Below are positions 8,834 to 17,217 of a DNA stretch of 64,000 nucleotides, piece after piece. The notes below the pieces were generated by a model, which saw nothing but the letters and a program-made list of their open reading frames with translations, did no database searches and was not told the DNA's origin. Both the position numbers and the translations under genes were made by a program. This DNA is from Mucilaginibacter mali (GTDB taxonomy: Bacteria > Bacteroidota > Bacteroidia > Sphingobacteriales > Sphingobacteriaceae). How positions within the stretch are numbered: position 1 is the first letter of the stretch; each line of letters starts with the position of its first letter. The DNA lies in contig NZ_CP054139.1 in assembly GCF_013283875.1 (NCBI RefSeq), positions 1,426,001 to 1,490,000 on the forward strand, read 5' to 3'.

Positions 8834-10474
8834 ATGAAAAAATTAATCACTTATATAGCGGCGATTTTGGTGCTGATCCTCGCGCACTCCTGTAAACTGG
8901 ACGAAGTTAACCGTTCGTCGGTAACGAGTGACAAGTACTTCGTAACCCAGGACTCGTACGAGGAGTTGGTGAACGAAACTTACCGATACCTGCGCCCATT
9001 ATTGCAAAACACCGGGCACATGTGGTATGGTACCGATATGTACGACCGTACCGGCGTAGTAGATGACACCCAATTGCCCATTAACGATTACACCGTGTTT
9101 ACAGGCAACGAAAGTCAAAGCTGGTGGACTGACAACTACAATCTGATAACCAAAGCCAACACCGCCCTGTCACGCGGCGCGGCCATACAAAGCAGTATCG
9201 ACCCCAAAGTGTACGCCACACGCACCGGCGAATTACTGGCCTTGCGCGCTTATGCCTATTTAAACCTGGTTGAATCATTTGGCGATGTGCCGCTGATCAC
9301 CAGTGAGGTGACCGACGCTACCTATAATTTCACCCGTGCCCCGGAAGCAGATGTGTATAAACAAATGGTGGGCGATCTTAACCAGGCCATCAACCAGCTG
9401 CCGGCCGATCCAAGCGACTACGGACGGGTAGCCCAGGCCATGGCCCAGCACTTGCTTGGCAAGGTGTTGCTTACACGCAGCTATAAAACCTATGCGCAGC
9501 CTACCGACCTGGCAGGTGCCGTTAGCGCCCTGCAGGTAGCCATGAACAAATCAACGCTTACGACATGGGAAACACTCTTCGGCGACCAATATACAGTTGG
9601 CAATAAAGAAGTGATCTTCGCGGTGCGCTATTCCAGCACCGATGCGAACAACAAAAATGGTAACAACCTGTACCAGCAATTTAAGTTCTGGACCGATAGG
9701 TTTCCGGGTGGGGCACTGGCAGCACCTTATTGGAGGCAAGACGCGTCTTACCAGCCTACGTCATATGTTTTCAACCTTTATAGCGCTAATGACTTTAGGG
9801 CATCCGAGCGCTTTTTACAAAGGCATATCGTGGCGGCTACCAACAACGCCGCGGGAACTAATGGCGCCATTAAAACCGGAGACGTTGTGATCTACCTGCC
9901 CCAGGTGGCTATGACCGATGCCGAGATCACTGCCTACAAAGCAGCCAACAAGCCAACATATTATGTAGTGAACCCCAATCAGTACCATACGTTTTTTGGA
10001 TCGAACGTTATCTATCCCATCATCTGGAAATTCTACGACCCTACCGTTGTAGTTTATACCAACGCGGGGGTTGATCCGCAAGGGCATCGCGATACGTATG
10101 TGTTCCGTCGAGCCGAAACCATGTTGCTGCTGGCCGAAGCGTACGTTAAGCAAGGCCAGGGCGCCCAGGCTACCGCATTGATCAATCAATTGCGCCAAAG
10201 GGCCAAACTTTCAGGCAGCGACCTGCTTGCCGGAAATGCCACTATAACAGATGTGCTTGACGAATCGGCCCGCGAACTTTTCGGTGAATCAAACCGCTGG
10301 ATGGACCTTAAACGCACCGGAACGCTGCTTACCCGTGCCGCGCAATACAACGCCTTTACCGCTCATAATCATCCTACCGCCATCGATACTAAGTATTTGG
10401 TACGTCCTATCCCGGTAACGGAGATCGTGCGCAGCCCAACTCTTACACAGAATCCCGGCTATCCCGGTAAATAA
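8834..10474 (+). CDS. SusD/RagB-family nutrient-binding outer-membrane lipoprotein
   Basis: The surface lipoprotein that caps the SusC transporter. A lipoprotein signal (LILAHSC, lipidated Cys20) is followed by the SusD family pattern. The N-terminal part has VTSDKYFVTQDSYEELVNETYRYLR; TPR-like helices include AEARAYAYL-type sequence (LLALRAYAYLNLVESFGDVPL). The C-terminal part has RRAETMLLLAEAYVKQG and the diagnostic LFGESNRWMDLKRTG. It has 546 residues and starts 30 bp after the SusC stop, so the two are co-transcribed. Confidence 0.97.
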   Translation: MKKLITYIAAILVLILAHSCKLDEVNRSSVTSDKYFVTQDSYEELVNETYRYLRPLLQNTGHMWYGTDMYDRTGVVDDTQLPINDYTVFTGNESQSWWTDNYNLITKANTALSRGAAIQSSIDPKVYATRTGELLALRAYAYLNLVESFGDVPLITSEVTDATYNFTRAPEADVYKQMVGDLNQAINQLPADPSDYGRVAQAMAQHLLGKVLLTRSYKTYAQPTDLAGAVSALQVAMNKSTLTTWETLFGDQYTVGNKEVIFAVRYSSTDANNKNGNNLYQQFKFWTDRFPGGALAAPYWRQDASYQPTSYVFNLYSANDFRASERFLQRHIVAATNNAAGTNGAIKTGDVVIYLPQVAMTDAEITAYKAANKPTYYVVNPNQYHTFFGSNVIYPIIWKFYDPTVVVYTNAGVDPQGHRDTYVFRRAETMLLLAEAYVKQGQGAQATALINQLRQRAKLSGSDLLAGNATITDVLDESARELFGESNRWMDLKRTGTLLTRAAQYNAFTAHNHPTAIDTKYLVRPIPVTEIVRSPTLTQNPGYPGK

Positions 10475-10503
10475 TTATCACATCACCTTTAACATTAAAA
10501 AAC

Positions 10504-11700
10504 ATGTACAAAAATATTCGCATTGCATTTTCACTGCTGGCCATCATCGGCATCAGCAATATTGTATCTGCACAAGACCTAAAGCCGGCACAGTATCTGC
10601 CAAAAAATCATGTTAACCCATGGATCAAACCATTGGGCGCCCTGCCGCCAATAGCCAGCCTTACCGATGGCGTATGGTTAAAAGGAGACCTTCACGTACA
10701 CTCGAGCCATAGTAGCGAAGGCGGATATGACCCTAAACGCCACCCGGTTAAAGACATTATTGCCTTTGCTAAATCAGTAGGATTTGGCTACATCGCCATT
10801 ACCGATCATGATAACCATGTGTTAGGAGATGTAGAACACAACACCTGGGCCGACCCCGATTTCAAATCAGATTCGGTACTGTTATTATATGGTGCCGAGT
10901 GGACCACCACCCGCGGCCACGGTAATACCTTTTCGGCGAAGCCATACGATCATCAAAAATTTTATGATGTACGTGATCAGCGCGATGCTAATATCCTCGC
11001 GGTAAAAAAAGAACTGGGTATTCATTTATCGGCTAATCACCCTGCTGGTCCAAAAGATCACTTCGGCTTTTCGTACGACATGGTTGACGCGATGGAAGTT
11101 TGGAACTCGTGCCTATGGACCAAGAACGCCAACTCAAACCTGATCTGGGAAGATATGCTGGCTTCCGGTCGCAGGGTAACTGCTCGTGGTGGTAGCGATG
11201 TTCACAGACCAAGCGACGTTAACTATATTGGTACCCCTACAACCTGGGTATTCGCTGCTAAGCGCAACGCGCAGGGTGTGGTTGATGGTTTGGTAAACGG
11301 CCGCGTTTCGGTAAGCGCGAACCCTTTCGCGCCACGTGTTGAGTTTTATGCGGATATTAACGAAGACGGTAAAATGGATATGATGATGGGTGATAACGCC
11401 AAATCTACCGGTAAGCCTATCAAATTCCGTGTTGAACTTAAAGGAAACGTAAAAAAGGATAGCACTTATACCATCAATGTAATTAAAGATGGCCGTAAGT
11501 TTGGCAGCTATAAAATGGCAGGCAGCAACCCTGTGGTTGAGTTTACCGATACGCCAAGATTAGTTGAGCGCATGTACTACCGTTTGATAGTTGAAGGCCC
11601 GGCTACCGATTACCCGCAGGTGCCCCGCTCGGCAGCGGTTACCGGTAACATGGTTGCGTTATCAAACCCGATCTATTTCAACTTCGATCCGAAGTTTTAA
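10504..11700 (+). CDS. Secreted PHP-domain metallohydrolase (CehA/McbA-like phosphoesterase)
   Basis: A 398-residue exported protein (signal peptide ending NIVSAQ) with a polymerase/histidinol-phosphatase (PHP) domain. Metal ligands are visible in order: GDLHVHSSHS (His64, His66), ITDHDNH (Asp101, His102), YGAEWTT (Glu132), SANHPAG (His179) and GGSDVH (Asp232, His234). These match the trinuclear metal site of the family. The C-terminal 110 residues form a beta domain. It starts 30 bp after the SusD gene and ends at a strong terminator, so it is the last gene of the uptake operon. It probably cleaves a phosphate ester or carbamate-like bond in the ligand or in something carried with it; the real substrate is unknown. 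Confidence 0.88.
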   Translation: MYKNIRIAFSLLAIIGISNIVSAQDLKPAQYLPKNHVNPWIKPLGALPPIASLTDGVWLKGDLHVHSSHSSEGGYDPKRHPVKDIIAFAKSVGFGYIAITDHDNHVLGDVEHNTWADPDFKSDSVLLLYGAEWTTTRGHGNTFSAKPYDHQKFYDVRDQRDANILAVKKELGIHLSANHPAGPKDHFGFSYDMVDAMEVWNSCLWTKNANSNLIWEDMLASGRRVTARGGSDVHRPSDVNYIGTPTTWVFAAKRNAQGVVDGLVNGRVSVSANPFAPRVEFYADINEDGKMDMMMGDNAKSTGKPIKFRVELKGNVKKDSTYTINVIKDGRKFGSYKMAGSNPVVEFTDTPRLVERMYYRLIVEGPATDYPQVPRSAAVTGNMVALSNPIYFNFDPKF

Positions 11701-11717
11701 AAGGGATTTGACCGGAT

Positions 11718-11760
11718 AAAAGAAAGCCGCCTGTACTTTGAGTACAGGCGGCTTTCTTTT
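11718..11760. terminator. Terminator between the uptake operon and the convergent glycan operon
   Basis: A perfect stem of 20 bases (11718-11737 with 11741-11760) has a 3-base TTG loop and a GCCGCCTGTACT core, flanked by A-rich and T-rich ends. It can terminate both the plus-strand PHP gene and the minus-strand gene ending at 11772. Confidence 0.92.
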
Positions 11761-11771
11761 AACTGATATCT

Positions 11772-13487
11772 TTAGTTTCCGGCGTTTACACTGTTGCAGA
11801 AAAACTGCATGTTTTGCGGCGATATGCTCCAGTCGGGGGCTTTAATATGTCCCCAGGTTTTGGGGTTATCATATAAATTAAAGTAGCAAATGCCAAAAAC
11901 ATGCTTGTTGTGCCGCAGCGTATTGGCGGCATCGGCCAGCCATTTGTGCTGATAATCTTCAGGCCCCTTTACGCCAAACTCGGTGATAAACAGCGGGCGG
12001 TTAAGGAAGCGCATGCGATAATACTTACGCTGAAAAATGGTGCTGAAAAGTTCCTGCTTGTTAGGGTCGGTAATGTTTTTATCGGGCAGGCCGTAAATGG
12101 CAATGCTGATATAATCAACCACATCGCTTCCGGGCCACCAATCGGCCGAACCACGGTCGCCGGCGGGGCCCCAAACACGTTTGATATTTTTGGCGTGGAT
12201 TTTATCGGCCTGCATAAAATAGCGGAACGCCCGGATATAGGTAGCCGGATCCTTACTTTGCCAGGCGTAGCGCTTAATGGGGATCTCCATTTCGTGGGCG
12301 AAGCGCAGATAAACCGTTTGCCCGCAATTGCTGATCAGCTGATACAACTTTTGGATCGCCGGGTCAAAACGGCCATCCAGCGTACTTTGCAGTACGTTAG
12401 GGTCAGGCCGTTTGATGGTATCCTTCCATGGCTCAACGGTTAACACCACATCATGATGGCGCGCAAGGATAGAATCGAACCGAAGCTTAAGTTCGCCCCG
12501 CTCAATTTCACCCATATCGGTAAAAATATGTTCGATGCTTACGTTGGGGTTATTGATCAGCCTGCGATTGGGGTCGAACACACCAACTTTTAGTTTTTGC
12601 CGTACCGGTTTATCGGGATCGGTCGTAATAAAGTTTGCTGGTGAATAAACAGTAGTATCGTATCGTCTCTCCTGTCTAACCTGCTGCTTTAACCAATCGG
12701 GCTGTAAAGGCGATGCAGCGCTGGCTTGCCCGCCTAATACCAGTACCGGCTTATCCATAAAGCGTAACCTGTGAAGTTTGGAAAACAGCATGCCTGGTAG
12801 CTGGGGCTGATAAGGATAAGCAGACGATGTTTGCTCTGATTGGCTGCCGAGTGTTACACTGATAAGATCTACATATTTGTTTCCCGGCCAAAATTCAGAA
12901 TCGCCGGGGAAACCGCTTGGCCCCCAAATGATCTTCGCGGCGGGAGCGGCCTGCTTTAATTTTGCAGCCATATAATTAAACGCCCTGATGTATTGCGGTG
13001 CCGACTGGTATTGCCACGGAAACTGGTATACCGGTACTTCCATATCCGGATCGAACCTTACATAAATGCTGTGGCTGCTTTGCTTGATCAGGCCTGCCAG
13101 CTCATCGAGCTGGCGGTTGAAGCTACCTTTAAGTATCGCGGTGAGGGCATCGGTATACCATGGCCCGGCATAAGCCTGTGGCCAGGTCTCTATACTGAGC
13201 AGCACATCGCTTTTTTTGAGCAGGCGCAATAGTTCACCGCTGTTTTTAAATTTTATGGCTGTGCTTTTCCAATACAGGGTATAGTGCGGCATGCCGGTCA
13301 GCCGTGTGGCAGTGCTGTCGCCGTGTTTAAAAAGTGCCAGCACAGGCTCGTTATTCCGTTCAGTAAACTGATCGAAAAAAGTATTACGCACATATCCCGG
13401 GCCTTTAACTATCACGGCTGCCAGCAACAGCAGCCCAATAATACCAATCAGTGTGGCACGATTAATCTTCAACCGGTACTTCCTCAT
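11772..13487 (-). CDS. Membrane-anchored tandem GH26-like protein, first barrel degenerate
   Basis: A 571-residue protein with an N-terminal membrane anchor (about 12-28) and two GH26-like TIM barrels. In the second barrel (about 295-571) the acid/base Glu399 sits in YLRFAHEMEIP and the nucleophile Glu503 in LFITEFG, so it looks active. In the first barrel (about 45-260) the matching positions are Asp148 (YVRFDPDMEVP) and Gly252 (VLVLGGQ), so catalysis is probably lost and it may bind glycan. GH26 enzymes cleave beta-mannan, beta-1,3-xylan or mixed beta-glucan. The gene overlaps the synthase fusion gene by 26 bp and is the last gene of the minus-strand operon. The specificity and exact family number are inferred. 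Confidence 0.85.
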   Translation of the reverse strand: MRKYRLKINRATLIGIIGLLLLAAVIVKGPGYVRNTFFDQFTERNNEPVLALFKHGDSTATRLTGMPHYTLYWKSTAIKFKNSGELLRLLKKSDVLLSIETWPQAYAGPWYTDALTAILKGSFNRQLDELAGLIKQSSHSIYVRFDPDMEVPVYQFPWQYQSAPQYIRAFNYMAAKLKQAAPAAKIIWGPSGFPGDSEFWPGNKYVDLISVTLGSQSEQTSSAYPYQPQLPGMLFSKLHRLRFMDKPVLVLGGQASAASPLQPDWLKQQVRQERRYDTTVYSPANFITTDPDKPVRQKLKVGVFDPNRRLINNPNVSIEHIFTDMGEIERGELKLRFDSILARHHDVVLTVEPWKDTIKRPDPNVLQSTLDGRFDPAIQKLYQLISNCGQTVYLRFAHEMEIPIKRYAWQSKDPATYIRAFRYFMQADKIHAKNIKRVWGPAGDRGSADWWPGSDVVDYISIAIYGLPDKNITDPNKQELFSTIFQRKYYRMRFLNRPLFITEFGVKGPEDYQHKWLADAANTLRHNKHVFGICYFNLYDNPKTWGHIKAPDWSISPQNMQFFCNSVNAGN

Positions 13488-16400
13488 GTTGCAATGGGAT
13501 GTTTAATATAGAATATGCAGTAGTTACCCGCTGTCCGTCTGTAGCAACCAGGTATAGCTTGTATAACCGTGGGTTTTCGGGTACCTTGTAGTTTAACAAC
13601 GGGCCATCGCCAAGGTGTACCATTTTTAGCGGCGTTCCCCACCTGTCTGTACGTACCTGGTACCATTCAAAACGGAGCCCGTTTTGTACGCTTTGCGCGA
13701 ATTTCCAGCCGCCCGGATCTTTAACAAGCGCGTTATAAGGCAGCACATCGTCGGGTACGGTAGCCGCCGATGGGCGCAGGATCTTAATTTCGGGCAGACG
13801 GTTAACATGGGTGCCTGCGCCCCAATGCTTTATCAATTCGTCAAATGCCAGTTTAGAACGGCCCTGCATATCTTTCAATCCGTCAAAAGTAACGCCCGAC
13901 GCGGTTTGCTGGTCCTGCCAGTTAGCAAGAATGGCGGCGGTTGAAAGGCTTTTGTACTGAAAATAAAAATCAGGATTTACATTACTGAAATAATAAGGGA
14001 CAGACAATTTGCCGATCAATGTGGAATCCTTCAATCTATCCTTCCAAACCAAACCAAACGCGTCTATTTGCGGCACCTGGTCGTGCAATTGCGCAACGGT
14101 GCGGCGCATATCGCCGGCTACTTTCACATCAACGGTAACAGCCCTGCCCGGATCGGCTTTTTTAATTTGCTGCACCAGGTTCTTCAGCCACGTGGTATAA
14201 GCCTGGCGGCGGTAAAACAGTTCGGGTTGCAGGTAAACATCGTTCATTTGCTGCAGTGTGCAGCTGCCGATATTCCAGCACTGGATCAGCTGGTTGTTTT
14301 TATGGTCGTTTACGGTCGAGAGGATATTTCGTGCAAGTTTGGCCAGGTAAACGCTGTCGGCCATTTGCAGGGCCGGATCGGGTACCCAAAAGCTGTAGTA
14401 AACCTTCAGGCCGGTTTCGCGGGCGGCCTGTAGGGTAATATGATCGTAGATGCCGGGGCCGTAAATTTTTATGGTGTTCAGGCCGGCCTGGCGTATGGCT
14501 GTAAAATCGTTAACAATAGTTCGGCGCGTAATGGCGTATGTATTGCCATACCAGTTCTGCCCCTTCGCGTAAAGCACGCCTTTGGTATCTCCGGAGAAAA
14601 TGCTGGCTGTTGAACGGGGGATATTACGCGGCGCGGCAGCTATGGGTTGCTGTTGTAACGGACGTGCGCTGCCGAAAGACTTTAAGGTGGCCAAATTATC
14701 CTGGCGCCAGTTAATACTGGCAACACTATGGTTAGGTACATTCTGATCAAAGGCCGAGTTAAACAATACCAAGCCTTTAATTTCGGGGAAGCTATAACGG
14801 GTGCTTTGGATACCGGCCTGCAGCCACGCGGTTTGATCGACAGCTTCTTTTACGGAACCCATTTCGGCTATCATTACCGGAATGCCCCATTTCATGATCT
14901 TCAGCCGGTGATAAGGCATGTATATTTGCTTAAACGACCAGGATCGGCCATCTATGCCATACTTTCCATAGTTTAAACCAGTGATACCTATCCAGTCTAT
15001 ATATGCATAGCCCGGGAAATAGGTCTCGGCAGCTTTGGGAGTCCATGGGTTCCATACCCAGGTTACGTTCCAGGCGCCATTCGCTATAAACAGGTTATGC
15101 ACATATTTCCAGGCGGCCTTGAAATCTTCGGGTGTATTTTTACCCGCAGCCGACCATGGGTAAGCCGGGTTATCGGCTTCATGCGCGAAGCGTAAAAACA
15201 CCGGGCGGTTAAGCGCGCGCAATTGCCCGGCCATGCGGGTAATATAATCATCGTATTTACCGGCCAGTATGTGGGCAAATACAGATTCATCCTTTTGGCC
15301 CGCAAAGCCTGAGAACAGATTTTGCCATGGTTCCCAGGTGATCATGGGGGTAGAGTTATTGCGATAAATACTATCCATCAGCGCGGCCGGCACAAAACAT
15401 TTAGGCTGATCGCCCCATGACAGGTAAACGGAAACGATATCAAAGTGAACTTTCCCGCCCTGCTGAAGATGGTTTACGTTCGACATGGCCGTCAGCCCAT
15501 CGCCGGCTTTAGCGGGATCGAAAATGCCGCTTAACAATACATTTTTATGTACAGGCGGCAGTACCGGCGAATCGCCTTCCTGCGCGCGTTTGCTTGCGTA
15601 ATAAGACAAACAGATAGACGCGATCATTAAAGGGAGGCTAATAGTTCGCACCACGGAATAGATCCGCCTGCGAAACAGCCAGAACTTGCGTTTAAACTCC
15701 CCAATACTGTTGCGCACGGCCGAAAGCCCGCTGTGGCGGTTTTGGTACGACCGCAGTTGAAGCTGTTGGCTGGCCATCAGCATAAACACCATGAAACAGC
15801 AGTTGATGCTGCAAATGCCGGCCATGATGATGGTAAAGGGGTTCCAATCGTTATATAAACTATAACCAATGGCGGCTACCGACAAGCCCAGGATAGCGAT
15901 ATTGGGCAAATTGATGCCGAGGTTCCGCTCTTCGGTATCATCCTTGGGGGTGGGGATATAAGGTACTTTTTTGCGTATGATGGTGTAAACAAAGCCAACA
16001 ATAAATACCCACCACGTACCGATGAGCAATAAACCACCGATAACATGGAAGCCCCGTTCCTGGTCCTCCATCACCCAGCGCTGTACAAAATGCCTGATGA
16101 GCAGCACGGCCATAATAAATGGAACGGTTACGATAGCGAATACCGAAAAATCCATCCGCAGGGGATAAACATCGGCAAAAAGTGCCGCTATAGGGATAAG
16201 GAAGTTGAGCAGGTAGATAAAGCCCGACAGGTAGAACATGGGCACCAGCCCGTAGTGCAATTTTTGTCGCCAGGTAAACTTGCGGAACAGGGTGATATAC
16301 GAAGTTACAAGCAATTCGAACACCCCACGCGACCACTTGAGTTGCTGCTTATAATAAGCAGAGAGGGTAGCCGGTACCAAACCGCGTGATAATACCGCGG

Positions 16401-17217
16401 GTACGTATACCGATTTCCAACCTTTGGCATGCAGTTGCATAGAAGTGTGCATATCTTCGGCCAAACCGGCCGCGTGGCCGCCGATAGAATCCAGCGCGGC
16501 ACGCCTGAAGGTACAATTGGCGCCAATGGCCTGGGCGGTGCCATAGGCGTTCATGGTCATCATCATCGGGCCGTAATACTGGTAGGTTTGCTGGGCCGCG
16601 CCCTTGGCTATCCAACCCTGGTCCTGGTTAAAATAAGCCTGGACGATCTGTACAAAGCCTACTTCGGGGTTGTTAAAATGATTAACAATAGGATCTAAAA
16701 AGTCGGGAGAGGGCACATGGTCAGGATCCAGCACTACACATAAGTCCCCATTGGAATGCCTGAGCGCGTTGTTGATATTGCCGGCTTTGGCATTTACTTT
16801 TTCGATACGGGTTACATGGTGCACACCCAGTTTACGGCAAATATCTTTTAAGTAAGGGTCGTCGGCCTCATCGCACAGATAAGCCTGGTGCGGATAAGTG
16901 ATCGCTTGTATTGCTTCCAGCGTTTCAACAATCATCTCGTAGGGTTCACCGGCACAAAAGGTGGTAAAAATATCTACCGTAAAAGCCTTGCCGGGCGGGG
17001 GAGGAGTATCTATTTTAATGGTCCAGTAGTGGTACCATTCGTATAGCACTTTTGCGGCGGTAAAGGCAAAAGTAATGATCAGTAAGGCGTATAGCGGCCG
17101 GTAACCACGCGCAGCCGGCTGAAGCAGGTAATAAGCGAAGAAAGCCATGCAGCCAATGCCGATCAGGATCATTAGCCGCAGGCTACGCCTTTGGTTTTTA
17201 TCAGGTGGTTTGATCAT
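13462..17217 (-). CDS. GT2 polysaccharide synthase fused to a GH26-like barrel and a second TIM barrel
   Basis: A 1251-residue fusion. Two N-terminal spans (about 12-32 and 42-58) are followed by a cytoplasmic cellulose-synthase-like GT2 domain: Asp116 in YLCDEADD, the DxD motif in VLDPDHVP (164-166), GLAEDMHT (Asp255) and QQLKWSRG at 291 (the usual QxxRW has Lys for Arg). Membrane helices run from about 325 to 543. The rest should be periplasmic: a GH26-like barrel (about 555-850) with Glu680 (FLRFAHEADNP) and Glu785 (VMIAEMG), then a second barrel (about 875-1150) in which the expected catalytic NE motif reads NIGS, followed by a small beta domain. No PilZ domain is visible. I infer that it makes and trims a beta-linked glycan; the sugar is unknown. 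Confidence 0.9.
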   Translation of the reverse strand: MIKPPDKNQRRSLRLMILIGIGCMAFFAYYLLQPAARGYRPLYALLIITFAFTAAKVLYEWYHYWTIKIDTPPPPGKAFTVDIFTTFCAGEPYEMIVETLEAIQAITYPHQAYLCDEADDPYLKDICRKLGVHHVTRIEKVNAKAGNINNALRHSNGDLCVVLDPDHVPSPDFLDPIVNHFNNPEVGFVQIVQAYFNQDQGWIAKGAAQQTYQYYGPMMMTMNAYGTAQAIGANCTFRRAALDSIGGHAAGLAEDMHTSMQLHAKGWKSVYVPAVLSRGLVPATLSAYYKQQLKWSRGVFELLVTSYITLFRKFTWRQKLHYGLVPMFYLSGFIYLLNFLIPIAALFADVYPLRMDFSVFAIVTVPFIMAVLLIRHFVQRWVMEDQERGFHVIGGLLLIGTWWVFIVGFVYTIIRKKVPYIPTPKDDTEERNLGINLPNIAILGLSVAAIGYSLYNDWNPFTIIMAGICSINCCFMVFMLMASQQLQLRSYQNRHSGLSAVRNSIGEFKRKFWLFRRRIYSVVRTISLPLMIASICLSYYASKRAQEGDSPVLPPVHKNVLLSGIFDPAKAGDGLTAMSNVNHLQQGGKVHFDIVSVYLSWGDQPKCFVPAALMDSIYRNNSTPMITWEPWQNLFSGFAGQKDESVFAHILAGKYDDYITRMAGQLRALNRPVFLRFAHEADNPAYPWSAAGKNTPEDFKAAWKYVHNLFIANGAWNVTWVWNPWTPKAAETYFPGYAYIDWIGITGLNYGKYGIDGRSWSFKQIYMPYHRLKIMKWGIPVMIAEMGSVKEAVDQTAWLQAGIQSTRYSFPEIKGLVLFNSAFDQNVPNHSVASINWRQDNLATLKSFGSARPLQQQPIAAAPRNIPRSTASIFSGDTKGVLYAKGQNWYGNTYAITRRTIVNDFTAIRQAGLNTIKIYGPGIYDHITLQAARETGLKVYYSFWVPDPALQMADSVYLAKLARNILSTVNDHKNNQLIQCWNIGSCTLQQMNDVYLQPELFYRRQAYTTWLKNLVQQIKKADPGRAVTVDVKVAGDMRRTVAQLHDQVPQIDAFGLVWKDRLKDSTLIGKLSVPYYFSNVNPDFYFQYKSLSTAAILANWQDQQTASGVTFDGLKDMQGRSKLAFDELIKHWGAGTHVNRLPEIKILRPSAATVPDDVLPYNALVKDPGGWKFAQSVQNGLRFEWYQVRTDRWGTPLKMVHLGDGPLLNYKVPENPRLYKLYLVATDGQRVTTAYSILNIPLQHEEVPVED

